NCBI RefSeq assembly: GCF_047675955.1 | Contig: NC_132914.1 | Location: forward strand, 40,635,521 to 40,699,520 | Length of the DNA: 64,000 nt | Direction: 5' to 3' | Source: Chlorocebus sabaeus | Taxonomy: Eukaryota; Chordata; Mammalia; Primates; Cercopithecidae | Part shown: one piece after another, positions 20,899 to 31,960 of the stretch | How the letters are laid out: each line of letters starts with the position of its first letter | Numbering within the stretch: position 1 is the stretch's first letter | Translations under genes and position numbers: made by a program | The notes under the pieces: generated by a model | What the model was told of the DNA's origin: nothing | Databases searched by the model: none | Seen by the model: only the letters and a program-made list of their open reading frames with translations

Positions 20899-21104
20899 TA
20901 AAAGACGTTGTTTGGAAAAGGGTAACTTCTCAAGAGACTTTATGGCAAAAAGTTGTTAACTAAATAGGTTCTGTGGATGTAAGTCTGTGTTTACTGGTCT
21001 TTTTTATCAAGGTTTCTAATTCTTTGGTGGTGTAGGACACAGCTGGCTTGTGTATAACCCAGGAATCAGAACATAGGGCAGAATGTCCACCTAACACAGT
21101 TCAT

Positions 21105-21460
21105 GTTCAGTGAATACAACATGCATTTCTTGAGTTCCAGTTATATACCATGTATCCTGATAAAACAAGTCATAGAAGAAAAGGGCTATTATCGCCCTCA
21201 AGGAGTCTTCAGCCTAGTTGGGGAGGCAGCAAGGCAGATATATAAACTCTATAATATTATGAGTACTGCAATACAGAGTGTTCTGGGGCAGACAGGAGCA
21301 GTCCCTAATTCTCCCCAGGGTAGGGTGGAATGGTCAAGGGGCAACACAGAGCAAGAAACATCTAAGGTGAGCCTTGAAAGTTCAGATACGTGGAAATGGA
21401 CAGGAGGTGGAGCAGAGTTGTGGGCACTCTAGGCAGAAGGATTGTATTTACAAAGGAATA
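21105..21460 (-). mobile_element. L2 LINE 3' region
   Basis: Reversed L2: TATACCATGTATCCTG, CGCCCTCAAGGAGTCTTCAGCCTAGTTGGGGAGGCAG, TATAAACTCTATAATATTATGAGTACTGCAATACAGAG, GGTGAGCCTTGAAAG, CACTCTAGGCAGAAGGATTG. The 109-codon plus-strand frame is chance within this repeat. Confidence 0.75.
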
Positions 21461-21705
21461 GAGTTGTGAAAAGGAATATTTTCTTCAGGAAATAGGACCT
21501 CTCCATTAATAAACTTTCATCAACTCTGATTGTTCTTTGTTTCACACTGGGGCAACACCTACTGAGAGGCTGAATAAGGAGAAACGTTGATCACCATCTC
21601 TATGTATAAGGATGTTGTGAAAATATCATCACTATTTGGGTTATCTGTTTTTGCAAGACAATTCATCCCAAACTTACAGGCATAAAGCAACAACCCTTTT
21701 ATAAT

Positions 21706-22116
21706 TGGATCAGTCCATTCTCACATTGCTATAAAGGAATACCTGAGACTGGGTAATTTATAAAGGAAAGAGGTTTAATTGACTGACAGTTCTGCAGGTT
21801 GTACAGAAGCATGATGGTTTCTGCTTCTGGGGAGACTTCAGGAAGCTTGCAATCATGGCAGAAGGGCAAAAGAGCAGGCACATCACATGGCAGGAGCAGA
21901 AGCAAAAGAAAGCGGGGAGGCGCCACGTACATTCCAATAACCAGATCTCACATTCCCACTCACTCACTGTCCTGAGAACAGCAGCAAGAGGATGGCACTA
22001 AACCATTCGTGGGCCACCTCTACGATTCAGTTACCTCCCACCAGGCCCCACCTTCAACATTGGGGATTACTATTCGACATGAGTTTTCAGTGGGGACAAA
22101 AATCCAGACCATATGA
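21706..22116 (-). mobile_element. MST-type MaLR solo LTR
   Basis: Plus strand reads CAGTCCATTCTCACATTGCTATAAAGG, TGAGACTGGGTAATTTATAAAGG, CAATCATGGCAGAAGG, CCACCAGGCCCCACCTTCAACATTGGGG and ends CCAGACCATATGA. Flanks ATAAT (21701-21705) and ATTAT (22117-22121) are a 4/5 TSD. Confidence 0.88.
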
Positions 22117-22239
22117 ATTATGCTTATGAATTATGTGGTTTAGGAATTTGAACAAAGAAGAGTAGAGAGGGCTTATCTCAACTTCATAGTATCTGGGTGT
22201 GCTGCTAGGAAGATTAGAGTAGCCGAGAGTGACTCAAAT

Positions 22240-22620
22240 GGATAGAGGTAGCTTAAATACATGGAGACTGAAATCATCTGGAAGCTCCTTCACTCATATG
22301 TGTGGCACCGAGGCTGAGATAATTTGAAGGCTGGGTTCAACCAGAGTACCTACACAGAAATCCTCTATGTTGTCTGGGTGTCTCCCAGCGTGGAGGATGG
22401 ATTTCAAGAGGGAGTGCTCTTAGAGGAAACATCACAAACAACAAGAGTTCCAAGAGAACCAGATGGAAGCTGCATAGTCTTTCCTGAAATAGCCTCAAAT
22501 ATCATAGAGTGTTACTTTCCCCATATTCTATTTGTTGGAACAGTTCCAGTTGAAGGAGAGATCTCATAAACCCTATCTCTATATCAGGGATGTCAAAGGA
22601 TTTGGCGCCATTTATTCTAA
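22240..22620 (-). mobile_element. Ancient MLT1-like LTR (tentative)
   Basis: Same block order as at 10430-10910: CTGAAATCATCTGGAAGCTCCTTCACTCATATG, GTACCTACACAGA, GAGTTCCAAGAGAACCAGATGGAAGCTGCATAG, CCATATTCTATTTGTTGG, TCAAAGGATTTGGCGCC. An 81-codon frame here is not supported as a gene. Confidence 0.55.
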
Positions 22621-24245
22621 TTGCTATATTTGTTGCATTACAAAATGTTCATCTATTATACTATCATATTTTCTCCATAGGTTTCTAGGGGAGAAATTTC
22701 TTTCTGATGTAACTGTCAGGTAAAATAATTTTTTTTGAGAAATTGGTATATTTTTACTTTGTAGTCACTTGAGTCTTTGAAGTTTCTCCTTCAAATTTGG
22801 TGAACTTTGAATATTGGTATAAGTTGTTATTTAAAATGTTTTTTAAAGAAGACAAAGTGTATATAAACAACTAAAATCCATTTGTAGGTGATTGTGGTTT
22901 GAATTTCATGTGTATTGGGAGTAGGGCAGAAGGTGAAGATACAAAGACAGGCAACGAGGGACTGGACCAGAAAGGCTATATGTGTCCTGCTAAGGACTGA
23001 GGCAGTGTAATTTACATAATTGTTATCTAGCTTTCATTTCACCATCTTTCTATCTTCCATTTTAACATTGTAATTTAAGCACTAGCTTTTACAAAATTGC
23101 TTATTGAGGTAAACTAGAGTAGAACTCCATGGTGAAGAAGCCATTCTATTTTTTATTTTTAATGTGTCATTGACTGAGACTTTTTGCAAAACATAAGAAA
23201 TTACAAGAAAAATGAAATGAAAAAAGACATAAAAATACAAGCCCAATTTTTTATTAGATTCAACAGTTGCAAAATTACTATGTCATATTGCTATATGGTT
23301 TCTAAATGTTTACCTTTAATTTCCGTATTTATCTCAGGTTGGCAACAAATGATTCATGAACCACCAGTCATCTACAGACCAGTCATTAAGTAACACTGCT
23401 CTAGAGGATTACATTTATGGAGAAAGAATCTCATTTTTCATACCTTGATCTCTTACCCCAAAACACAATTGCAATATACTCTGGGTGACCACCTCAGTCA
23501 TTTTTCCAGCTTGTTTTTTTGGTTTGTTTTATCAAGACTTGCATACAGCTTTCACTCAGTGATTTACGCAGAAAGGTTGGATTGCTCCACATTGTCTGGG
23601 GTTTGTTGGTGCCTTGCCCATTGTTTAGCCTCAGCTGTTACTCCAGGCCTGGAACAAGTCTTCTGGTACTTAAGCAATGGCATATGCACACAATGCTCAT
23701 AATTTATAGTCAGTCTTGTCCTTCATCCCACACTGCCTGCATTAAAAGATAAAGAGAAAATGGATCTATTTGAATTCCGTATGGGATGAAAGTAGAAGGT
23801 GGTTGTACATTGATGCCATATTGTATTTGCCAAAAGAAAATTCTAAAAATATCATGTCTATAGAAAAATGTGTGTAGCTGAAGTATTTTTCTTTTAATAA
23901 AGCGACTGAATTTTTGCTAGAGTTTTGTGGTAGACTACATGCTACATGGATACTTTCCAAACTCCTTTTCCAAGAAAGAGAAAATAATGCAGTTTCAATT
24001 TATATCAGAAGAATTTGCCAATCTTGGATGCCTCCTGAGGTTTGGCAAATGAGATTGGCATAACATTTTCCAAAGTGCATTTCAAGGGATTGGAGCTTTC
24101 TTCTCCTGATTCTCATCCTTCAATAGATAGTTTCTCAGAATAAGACATTAATGAGAAAACTATGGTATACTAGCCCAGCAAACACAAATATATTATCAAC
24201 TTATTTCCAGGTTAATTTCCCTAAATGTAATTGTTAACTCTTATT
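22621..24245. other. Repeat-poor stretch
   Basis: No gene recognised. Contains a tiny acceptor/donor-bounded segment at 22681-22719 and a cluster of 60-85-codon chance frames at 23184-23960. Confidence 0.45.
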
Positions 24246-24247
24246 GT

Positions 24248-24402
24248 ACGTTGAAAACCTGGAGAAATTTTTAAAATGCTGGTGCCTGGGTCTTATTCCC
24301 AAACCTGAATTCATTGTTCTGGAATAGATGCTGGGTATGGACACTTTTTAAAAGCTCATATAATAATTCTACTGTTCATCAAGATTAAGAATTACTGTCT
24401 AA
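24248..24402 (-). mobile_element. MER5-like hAT fragment (tentative)
   Basis: AACCTGGAGAAATTTTTAAAATGCTGGTGCCTGGGTCTTATTCCCA ... GATTAAGAATTACTG follows the MER5 block order with heavy divergence. Confidence 0.5.
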
Positions 24403-24621
24403 AACTAATACAGTGATGGAAGAGTCAATATAACTGGGGTCAAATTCTATTCTCACTATGTTACAAGAAAATGTTGCTTCAATAATTGATGAAACCAATA
24501 CATCGGTTTAATAAATTTATTGTCATATGTAAATACCCAATCAATTTGAGAAATGAAAATATGACAAAGTAATTTACTGAGCACTTATAAATGTACTTAT
24601 AGAATAAGTACATTTTCCAGT

Positions 24622-25002
24622 TGATATGGTTTGGCTCTATGTCCCCACCCAAATCTCACCTTGAATTGTAATCCCCACGTGTTGGGGGAGGGCGTGGTGA
24701 AAGGTGATTGAATCATGGAGGCGAACTTCTCCCTTACTGTCGTGATAGTGAGTGAGTTCTCAGGAGATCTGGTTGTTTGAAAGTGTGTGGCGCTTCCCCC
24801 TTTGCTCTGTCTTTCTCCTTCTCTACCATGGTAAGGTGTGCTTGCTTCTCCTTCGCCGCTCACCATGATTGTAAGTTTCCTGAGGCCTCCGAGTCATGAT
24901 TCCTGTTAAGCTTGCAGAATGGGGAGTCAATTAAACCTCTTTGCTTCATAAATTACCCAGTCTCAGGTAGTTTTTTATAGCAATGTGAGAAAGACTAATA
25001 CA
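24622..25002 (+). mobile_element. MSTA-type MaLR solo LTR
   Basis: Begins TGATATGGTTTGGCTCTATG and ends AGACTAATACA. It holds GAGTTCTCAGGAGATCTGGTTGTTTGAAAGTGTGTGGC, CACCATGATTGTAAGTTTCCTGAGGCC and CAATTAAACCTCTTTGC. The 5-bp TSD CCAGT is exact at 24617-24621 and 25003-25007. Confidence 0.95.
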
Positions 25003-25007
25003 CCAGT

Positions 25008-25529
25008 TTGTTCTCACAATATTAAGGCAGTTAGTTTATTATTCCAATTTTTAGAATTAAAGACATTGAGGAACAAACAGCTCTTAAATATGGTCTAGTG
25101 TCATTTTTAAAAAGGCAAGAGCAGAAGGTCATATCTTCAGCTTTTTAGTTTGAAGTCTAACACCATTTCATTTATTGAATACTTAATATTTTGAAGTAAA
25201 TGTCTGTTTTCCACTAATACTTTTGGCTCAAATAATGCCCCCACTCTACCACCGGCCACCACCTCCCCCCAAATCAAGGGGTTCTGAATTAAAACTTAAG
25301 ATTGATCCTGTGCTAGCTTTTGAGTTACTCTTAATTTTCTCCTGGTCCATTTCTAACTTGAAGCATTTTCTCCCATTGTTTCCCATTTCAACATGGCTTC
25401 TTGTGGGCTATGTTCTGGTACAGAAATCTGGCTTCAGGGGTGAACTCCTTTGTCCTTTAACTTGTTTTTGTTTGTTTGTTTTAACCTGACTCCTTCTGCA
25501 TTGGGAAAACTGCTCTATAAAACACCTGT
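25008..25529. other. Unassigned DNA
   Basis: No gene recognised. The 88-codon frame at 25223-25489 lacks family features. Confidence 0.4.
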
Positions 25530-25832
25530 GGCCTGGCGCGGTGGCTCACACCTGCAATCCCAGCACTTTGGAAGGCCGAGGTGGGCGGAATATGAGGTCA
25601 GGAGTTCGAGACCAGCCTGACCAACATGGTGAAACCCCAACTCTACTAAAAATACAAAAATTAGCCAGGCATGGTGGTGCATGCCTGTAGTCTCAGGTAC
25701 TCAGGAGGTGGAGGCAGAAGAATCGCTTGAACCCAGGAGTTGGATGTTGCAGTGAGCCGAGATTGTGCCATTGTACTCCAGCCTGGGTGACAGAGTGAGA
25801 CTCTGTCTCAAGAAACAAAACAAAACAAAAAC
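25530..25832 (+). mobile_element. AluS SINE
   Basis: Full-length, GGCCTGGCGCGGTGGCTCAC to a CAAAACAAAACAAAAA tail, with the S-type GGAGTTCGAGACCAGCCTGACC. Short TSD candidate AACACCT at 25521-25527 and 25833-25839. Confidence 0.95.
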
Positions 25833-25839
25833 AACACCT

Positions 25840-26460
25840 ACCACACACAAATTCTAACTAAAAACATGGACGGTCAAAATCTTAACACTTAAATAACATT
25901 ACTCCATCTTCTAAATGAGATGCCCATTTTATACAAGCATAAATTCAAATAAAACTGAATAAGGTAACCATCAATGACACAGCCAAAAATATAAATTTCC
26001 ATGTTGTTTCCTTTACATTTCCACTCCTGCATAGGGCAAATAGAAATGCTAAATACAGAAATTTTAACATGTATCTTCCATCATTAACAGGACGTGGGGA
26101 TTATTCATGTGTCTGTTGGTTTAGTTGGTGAATGTGGTATTGATGAGGTCTCCATAACAGGATAAAATTGCCTTAAGAGCTAGTTAGCGTCTTAAAATAA
26201 CAAACACCCTTTCACGGTCACTAACTAGAACTCCAGCTGTGCTTCACAAATGCGCACCACTGGTCACAAATAAAGCAAGGAAATATAATTGCAGTAGCAC
26301 AACCAATTGACATTACCATGAAAACACAATCATAACCAAGACACCACCAGCTGCCAACACGCTAAAAAAGACAAAGTTTTGACAGGAAAATATATCTCGT
26401 TAGTTGAATGTAAAATTCTCCTTTGCTAATGATTACTATGCAAGTCACAGTGTGTTATTT
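25840..26460. other. Repeat-free island
   Basis: No repeat or gene recognised. The central part (26080-26400) has scattered CpGs and paired short motifs, and could be a conserved noncoding element. Confidence 0.4.
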
Positions 26461-26461
26461 T

Positions 26462-26548
26462 AATTTAATTTTTAATTGACAATTATATCTATATATTATG
26501 AGGTACAGTATGATGTTTTGATATATGTATACATTGTGGAATATTGAT
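26462..26548 (-). mobile_element. L1MA/MB 3' terminus, inverted piece
   Basis: Plus strand reads TTTTTAATTGACAATTATATCTATATATTATGAGGTACAGTATGATGTTTTGATATATGTATACATTGTGGAAT, the reverse complement of the last 80 or so bases of L1MA/MB elements. Confidence 0.8.
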
Positions 26549-26835
26549 CTCATTTATATGTAAAATCTAAAGTCAAACCATGGAAGTAGGGAGTAGAATG
26601 TTAGGTTACCAGAGACTGAGTGGGTGGGGTGTGGAAAAGGGAGATTTTGATCAAAGGGTACAAAGTTTTAGTTTGACAAGAGGAATAAATTTTAGTAATC
26701 TATTGCACAGCGTGAGAATTATAGTTAGTAATATGTATTGTATATTTCAAAATTGTTTAAAAAAAGTAGATTTTAAATATGTCCATCACAAAAAACGATA
26801 AATATGTGAGATGGTGGATGTATTAACTAGTGTCT
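26549..26835 (+). mobile_element. L1MA/MB 3' UTR, forward piece
   Basis: Forward L1MB 3' sequence: CTCATTTATATGTAAAATCTAAAGTC, GGGAGTAGAATGTTAGGTTACCAGAGACTG, TTGATCAAAGGGTACAAAGTTTTAGTTTGACAAGAGGAATAAATT, GTGAGATGGTGGATGTATTAACTAG. It lacks the terminal 80 bases, which lie inverted just to its left. Confidence 0.85.
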
Positions 26836-27087
26836 TATTTTTAAATAATACATGTTACTCCGAAGTCGAGTTTTTGTAATGTAAAATATTATGAATATTT
26901 CAAAATATTTTCAATTATTTGATCAGTGCATACAACCTGGAGCAAAGAGATGTCAATGTAGACTTGAGAGCCTCGACAAATATCTATACATTCAAAATTC
27001 AGAGGATAATTGCAGACTTTTACGTTAAATGATGCCACAGGCTGTGGTGAATGTACAAGTCTAATTCCCTAAATCTATGATACTACA

Positions 27088-27332
27088 GCTGACCCTTGAA
27101 CAACATGGGTTTGGACTGCACAGTTCAAGTTATACACGATGTTTTTCAACCAAACACAGATCAAAAATACAGTATTTGTGGGATATGGAACTTACCTATG
27201 TGGAAAGCTGACTTTTCTTATACTTTGGTTCCATGGGGCTGACTGCAAGACTTGAGTATGCCTGTATTTTAGTATACTCAGGCCAGTGCCCTAGAATCAG
27301 TTCCCTACATATACCCAAGGATGGCTGCATTT
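27088..27332 (+). mobile_element. Tigger/MER-type DNA transposon (tentative)
   Basis: Starts CAGCTGACCCTTGAACAACATGGGTTTGGACTGCACAGTTCAAG and ends TTCCCTACATATACCCAAGGATGGCTG, resembling a pogo/Tigger-derived non-autonomous element with related ends. Exact family unassigned. Confidence 0.55.
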
Positions 27333-27826
27333 AGATAATCGGATCATTACAATGCCATTTGTTACGCAAAGAACAGCCTCTATAATTTGTGAAATTTCAT
27401 TGAAAAATAAAATATAAAGATTTCACTCTATTAAACTCTATTATTACCAAGAAAATGAGAACTGAATCTCAAAGATAGTTAATACAGTGTATTGATCCAT
27501 TAGAAATAGCTATTCCTATAAGTGCCAAAATGATTAGTCAATTTGTTATTAAATCAGCCTCACTATTTTAGATATTATAAATGGAAGTGATTTTCAGTTT
27601 TCAACGCAAGCAGATGTTATGGTGTGCATCAAACAGAGGTAAGAGTGAATCTACTCAGAAGAAAATCAAGGAAAATATAGCTAAAAATGTGCTATGAGGC
27701 TAATGTTCTTTAAAGAAAGGCTTATTTGATATTTCTATAGTGTTGAATGACATTTTCCTGAAAAAAATTGTTAAATTTTAAATAGATTATATAATGTAAC
27801 ACCACAATTATTTTAATAATGTTATT
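27333..27826. other. Unassigned A/T-rich DNA
   Basis: No gene or repeat recognised. Confidence 0.4.
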
Positions 27827-27836
27827 AGAAATATGC

Positions 27837-28133
27837 TTTTTTTTTTTTTTGAGATGGAGTCTCACTCTGTCACCTAGGCTGCAGTGCACTGGCACGATCT
27901 CAGCTCACGGCAACCTCTGCCTCCTGGGTTCAAGCAATTCTCCTGCCTCAGCCCCCCAGGTAGCTGGGATTCCAGGCGTGCACCACCATGCCTACCTAAT
28001 TTTTTTGTTTTCAGTAGAGACAGGGTTTCACCATGTTTGGCCAGGCTGGTCTCGAACTCCTGACCTCAAGTGATCCTCCCACCTCAGCCTCCCAAAGTGT
28101 TGGGATTACAGGCGTGAACCACCACACCTGGTC
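27837..28133 (-). mobile_element. AluS SINE
   Basis: Antisense full-length Alu (T-run, GAGATGGAGTCTCACTCTG ... GTCTCGAACTCCTGACCTCAAG). Exact TSD AGAAATATGC at 27827-27836 and 28134-28143. Confidence 0.95.
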
Positions 28134-28143
28134 AGAAATATGC

Positions 28144-30585
28144 ATATTTTTGATTTTGCATTTTCTAGTCTATGTTTTCCATCATAAAATAGATTTTTCC
28201 AAAAATTGAATTATTTATTAAAAAAATTAAAAATATCCTTCATCTTTAGAATGTATTTTTTGAATTATCATTTGTTGTACCAGAAGATACTTAATTTAAG
28301 AAACATATCATTTCCTTATTAATATTCTACAATAAATTTCTTAGGCTCATTGTTCTTTAATATATATGCAATAATATTTAGTGATTTGTTAAACAATGGA
28401 GTCCAAATACTGCTTTAATTTCTTTTCCTACCAATGAATTCATTCCCTTAAAACCAGACAGATTCCACCTTTTTATACACATTCTCCCAAAAACTGAATA
28501 TTTTAGGCTTACCACAAAACAGACAGCAATAACATTTTAAAAACAAAGATGTACAACCATGACTCCAGAGGTCCCGAAATGTCTCTAACAGAGTATGCCT
28601 GACATTATGGCAAGCTAAGCTCACTAGATATTCAGCTTCTTACCACAAACACATTAAAAAAACATTAATAGAAGAGAAAGATAAATATTTAAATAAAAAC
28701 ATTTTAATTACATATGTTAAGTCAAAAGAAAAAAAAGTGAAACATCTAAGCCAGAAGGATTAAATACATTTATATTCTGGCCACTTCTGGGGGAGTTGCA
28801 TCCTGTTCTAGGTTGGGGACACTAGAGTTCTAATACTCTTAAGGACACAAAAGATGATTCCTCTAGCATGTGAAGGCAGAAGAAACTGGAACTGAACCCC
28901 TTACATAAAACCTAGAGCCTTTCAGATCTGTCCTGTCCATAATAAGAGAAGAGAAAAAATGCCACAGAATGATCTGAATAAGCAGCAACATAGTTCATCT
29001 TGCTTAAGAGCTATTTTATAAAAAGAAAATAAGACTCATAGGAGAAATCCAAATTCCAATAAAGATGTGAGCCCAGGGCTTCCTTATTTCAAAGCTCTTG
29101 ATTTTTGCTTTGGTCTCTGCTGGCCTTCCTTTGTCTGAGTTGTCTTTATATTACGTAGAGTAAAGAGAGTTTCATTCTTTAACCCAGAACCAAAGATATA
29201 CACAAACTATTCATACAACTTTTTTTTTAAGACATGTCACCCTATCAGACTTGTTAAATTCTTTTTTTGGAATGATAGGGAGTTCCTCCTATTTTTCCTG
29301 CAATTATTTTCTAGCATAGATCTCAAAGATCTGCAAACTAGTAAACAACAAACTTAAAGCAGTAAAAACTTCAGACCCCCGCCTCCAAACTTAATTAAAT
29401 CAGAAATTGAATTCCATTATGTCATGGGATATGCCCTGGAGAATTTTATTGATTCTTCCCTCTACCCCCAAATGCACTTGAGCTAAAAGGCATCTTTGCA
29501 ATCACAAAGCATCCCAGCCTATACTTTGAGAAAGAATGTAGGTACATATTCACATTAGTTGTGGGAATCAAAGTCACCTTAAGTAAAATCTTGATGTTAC
29601 ACTTGTGTTTTAAAAAAATGAGAAGTTGGAGATGAACTTGTTCATGGAGCTCTGAATTATTTGCTGTTTGACCAGTATTGTACCACACAAGCAGTGTTAT
29701 CTGTAAAACTATACATCCAGGTATTAAATATGTATAAAAGGTAAGAGAATTATTTATTCTTTTATTGTGCACACATTTCCATGAGCTGCAAAGATGAGAA
29801 TGTGATGGATATAATAATACAGACATCAAATTTGTGGTTGTGTGGGGAATATTCACTGCAGGTGGACACTGGAATTGATTCTAGGCCAGAATCTGTAAGT
29901 ATTAGATGTAAGCATGTAGAGACCATCTCATTTTATTCCTAGTAACTGGCATTTCTTCCTACCAGGGTTTATCCTGAAGCTGATGATTGAAACATGAATC
30001 CTCAAATGTAACATAAATGTGAAATAAATCCACCCAATAGACTAACTGAAATATAATAACATAGTTGACAGGAATTAATTCTAGAGTAATTTACAAGCTG
30101 GGGAAACTTAAACCAGGGACCCTAATCCAAAGGTAATATGGAATAGAATGATGTTTTCTAAATCATAGTTGTTATAATAACACTTTTATGATTTTTCCAT
30201 GTATAATTTCTGAACTATGTTTAATATTTTATTTAAAATCTACTCATTCTCTTTGTTAAGTACACTGATTTTAAGAAGAACTTTCGTGCTTCTGCCATAT
30301 GTAAAAGTGGTGTCACCTGCTGTTCCATATGTGATGATCCACAAACATCTGTGACACTATTCACAGCTGCAGGTTTAGGTAAGGATGTCTCACTACTTGT
30401 GAAACCCAGAAGGTTGCCAAGTCTGTCCAGTGGTGCCTTTCAGCATGCTGCTGGGTTAGTGTACATGATGAACAGATAGTGTATTGAATGGTGTCTGGGA
30501 TGTCAAAGGAGCCAAAGTTACATGCCACCTAAAGTTATCTCGCATACTATCTCTAGTATGGATACCATCAAAAGAAAAAAGACCT
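28144..30585. other. Long repeat-poor A/T-rich stretch
   Basis: No gene recognised. The longest frame is 136 codons on the minus strand (29446-29856), with no recognisable domain and His/Leu/Ser/Asn-rich text typical of chance frames. Confidence 0.4.
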
Positions 30586-30589
30586 CAAT

Positions 30590-30812
30590 TAGGAGTTCAG
30601 AAACCTAGGTTTCTGATGCCAGTGCCAGTTCTACTCATAACTTACCTTACCTTCAGGGAAGTCTCTGGGTCTTGAAACTTCTCATTTGTAAAACGAGAAC
30701 AAACTCTGCCCTGCCTCCTCCAGAGCGCGCTTTTTTAGGATTAAATGAGATGATCTGGTAGAAGTGCTTTGAAAATTCTAAAATGCAAGCTATATGTAAG
30801 CGAACCTTATTG
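30590..30812 (+). mobile_element. MIR SINE
   Basis: Forward MIR: TTCAGAAACCTAGGTTTCTGATGCCAGTGCC, CAGGGAAGTCTCTGGGTCTTG, TCTCATTTGTAAAACGAG, TAGGATTAAATGAGATGATCTGG, AGTGCTTTGAAA. Confidence 0.75.
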
Positions 30813-31228
30813 TGTGTGCCCCTGCAAGCATCAAATGCCTGGTCAATGACTGGCAATGGGTGCACTTGAAAGCATGTGGAAAATTTTGAGGTGATATAAA
30901 AATGAAGAATTATTACTGTTTTCTGGCCACAACTTATTTTTTTGGTGCAAGCACAAAGTCAACTAGTATTCATGGACTCTGTGGGTCTCATAACAGAACA
31001 AAGTGTACCTGTGTTTTCAAGACTTTAATCTTTGAGGCACAACTCTGTAGTAACAATTAATGGATAGTAAACATCGCTGTCTCACTGTTATTTCTGCCAC
31101 CTTGTACAAGATTCCCTTGTTATGCAACACGATCTCCCACCCTGTATGTTTTTGCAGTTCTCCCTTCTTACCTCCACTCTTCCCCACTCCACTTCTCTTG
31201 ATTTCCATTTATTTCTTCCTCAGATTTT

Positions 31229-31501
31229 TTTTTTTTTTTTTTGAGACATAGTCTCACTCTGTCACCCATGCAGCGGCGCCATCATGGCTCACTGCAACCT
31301 CCGACTCCCTGGTTCAAGCGATTCTCCTGCCTCATTCTCCCGAGTAGCTGGCACTACAGGCACTCGGCTAATTTTTTGTATTTTTAGTAGAGACGGGGTT
31401 TCACCATATTAGCCAGGATGGTCTCGATCTCCTGACCTCGTGATCCGCCCGCCTTGGCCTCCCAAAGTGCTGAAATTACAGGCGTGAGCCACCGCGCCAG
31501 G
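31229..31501 (-). mobile_element. AluY SINE
   Basis: Antisense Alu with GGTCTCGATCTCCTGACCTCGTGATCCGCC (Y-type). TSD CTCAGATTTT is exact at 31219-31228 and 31502-31511. It has a small internal deletion relative to full length. Confidence 0.94.
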
Positions 31502-31699
31502 CTCAGATTTTGTTTAGCTATTTTTTTCTTTTATTTTTGTCTGAGTACACACTCAATATCCTACACTGCATCTCTTGTTCATCAACTTATTTTCCCAAAT
31601 AGAGAGTTAACTCTCTAAACACTGTTTACAGCTGCCAATGTAAACATAAAGGAATATTATACTTAATAAAAATATAAGTAATGTATAAACAATAAAAAT

Positions 31700-31960
31700 A
31701 TAACTCAAAATTATTGAGAACTTACTATGTGCTAAGAACTTTTTTATGTGATTTATACAAATGAACTGATTGAATCCTCTTAAAAGTACTTTGATCTAGG
31801 TATTATTATTTTATCCATTTTACACATAAGGAAATAGAAGCCCAGAGACATTACATATATTACCCAAAATTACACAGCTGTTAAGTATTAGAACCAAAGT
31901 TCAAACTCTGATATTTTTACTCCAGAGTTTATGCTCTTAATATTATGATACAATGCACCC
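31700..31960 (-). mobile_element. MIR SINE
   Basis: Reversed MIR: GAGAACTTACTATGTGCTAAG, TATTATTATTTTATCCATTTTACACATAAGGAAATAGAAGCCCAGAGAC, AAAATTACACAGCTGTTAAG. Confidence 0.85.

Noticed and set aside
25530..28133. Inverted Alu pair (plus at 25530, minus at 27837) as an RNA-editing or circRNA structure
   Set aside because: Possible if transcribed, but no exon lies between them and such pairs are very common.
29446..29856. 136-codon minus-strand frame
   Set aside because: No domain, motif or repeat-coding match, and residue content is that of random A/T-rich DNA. No splice or promoter context.
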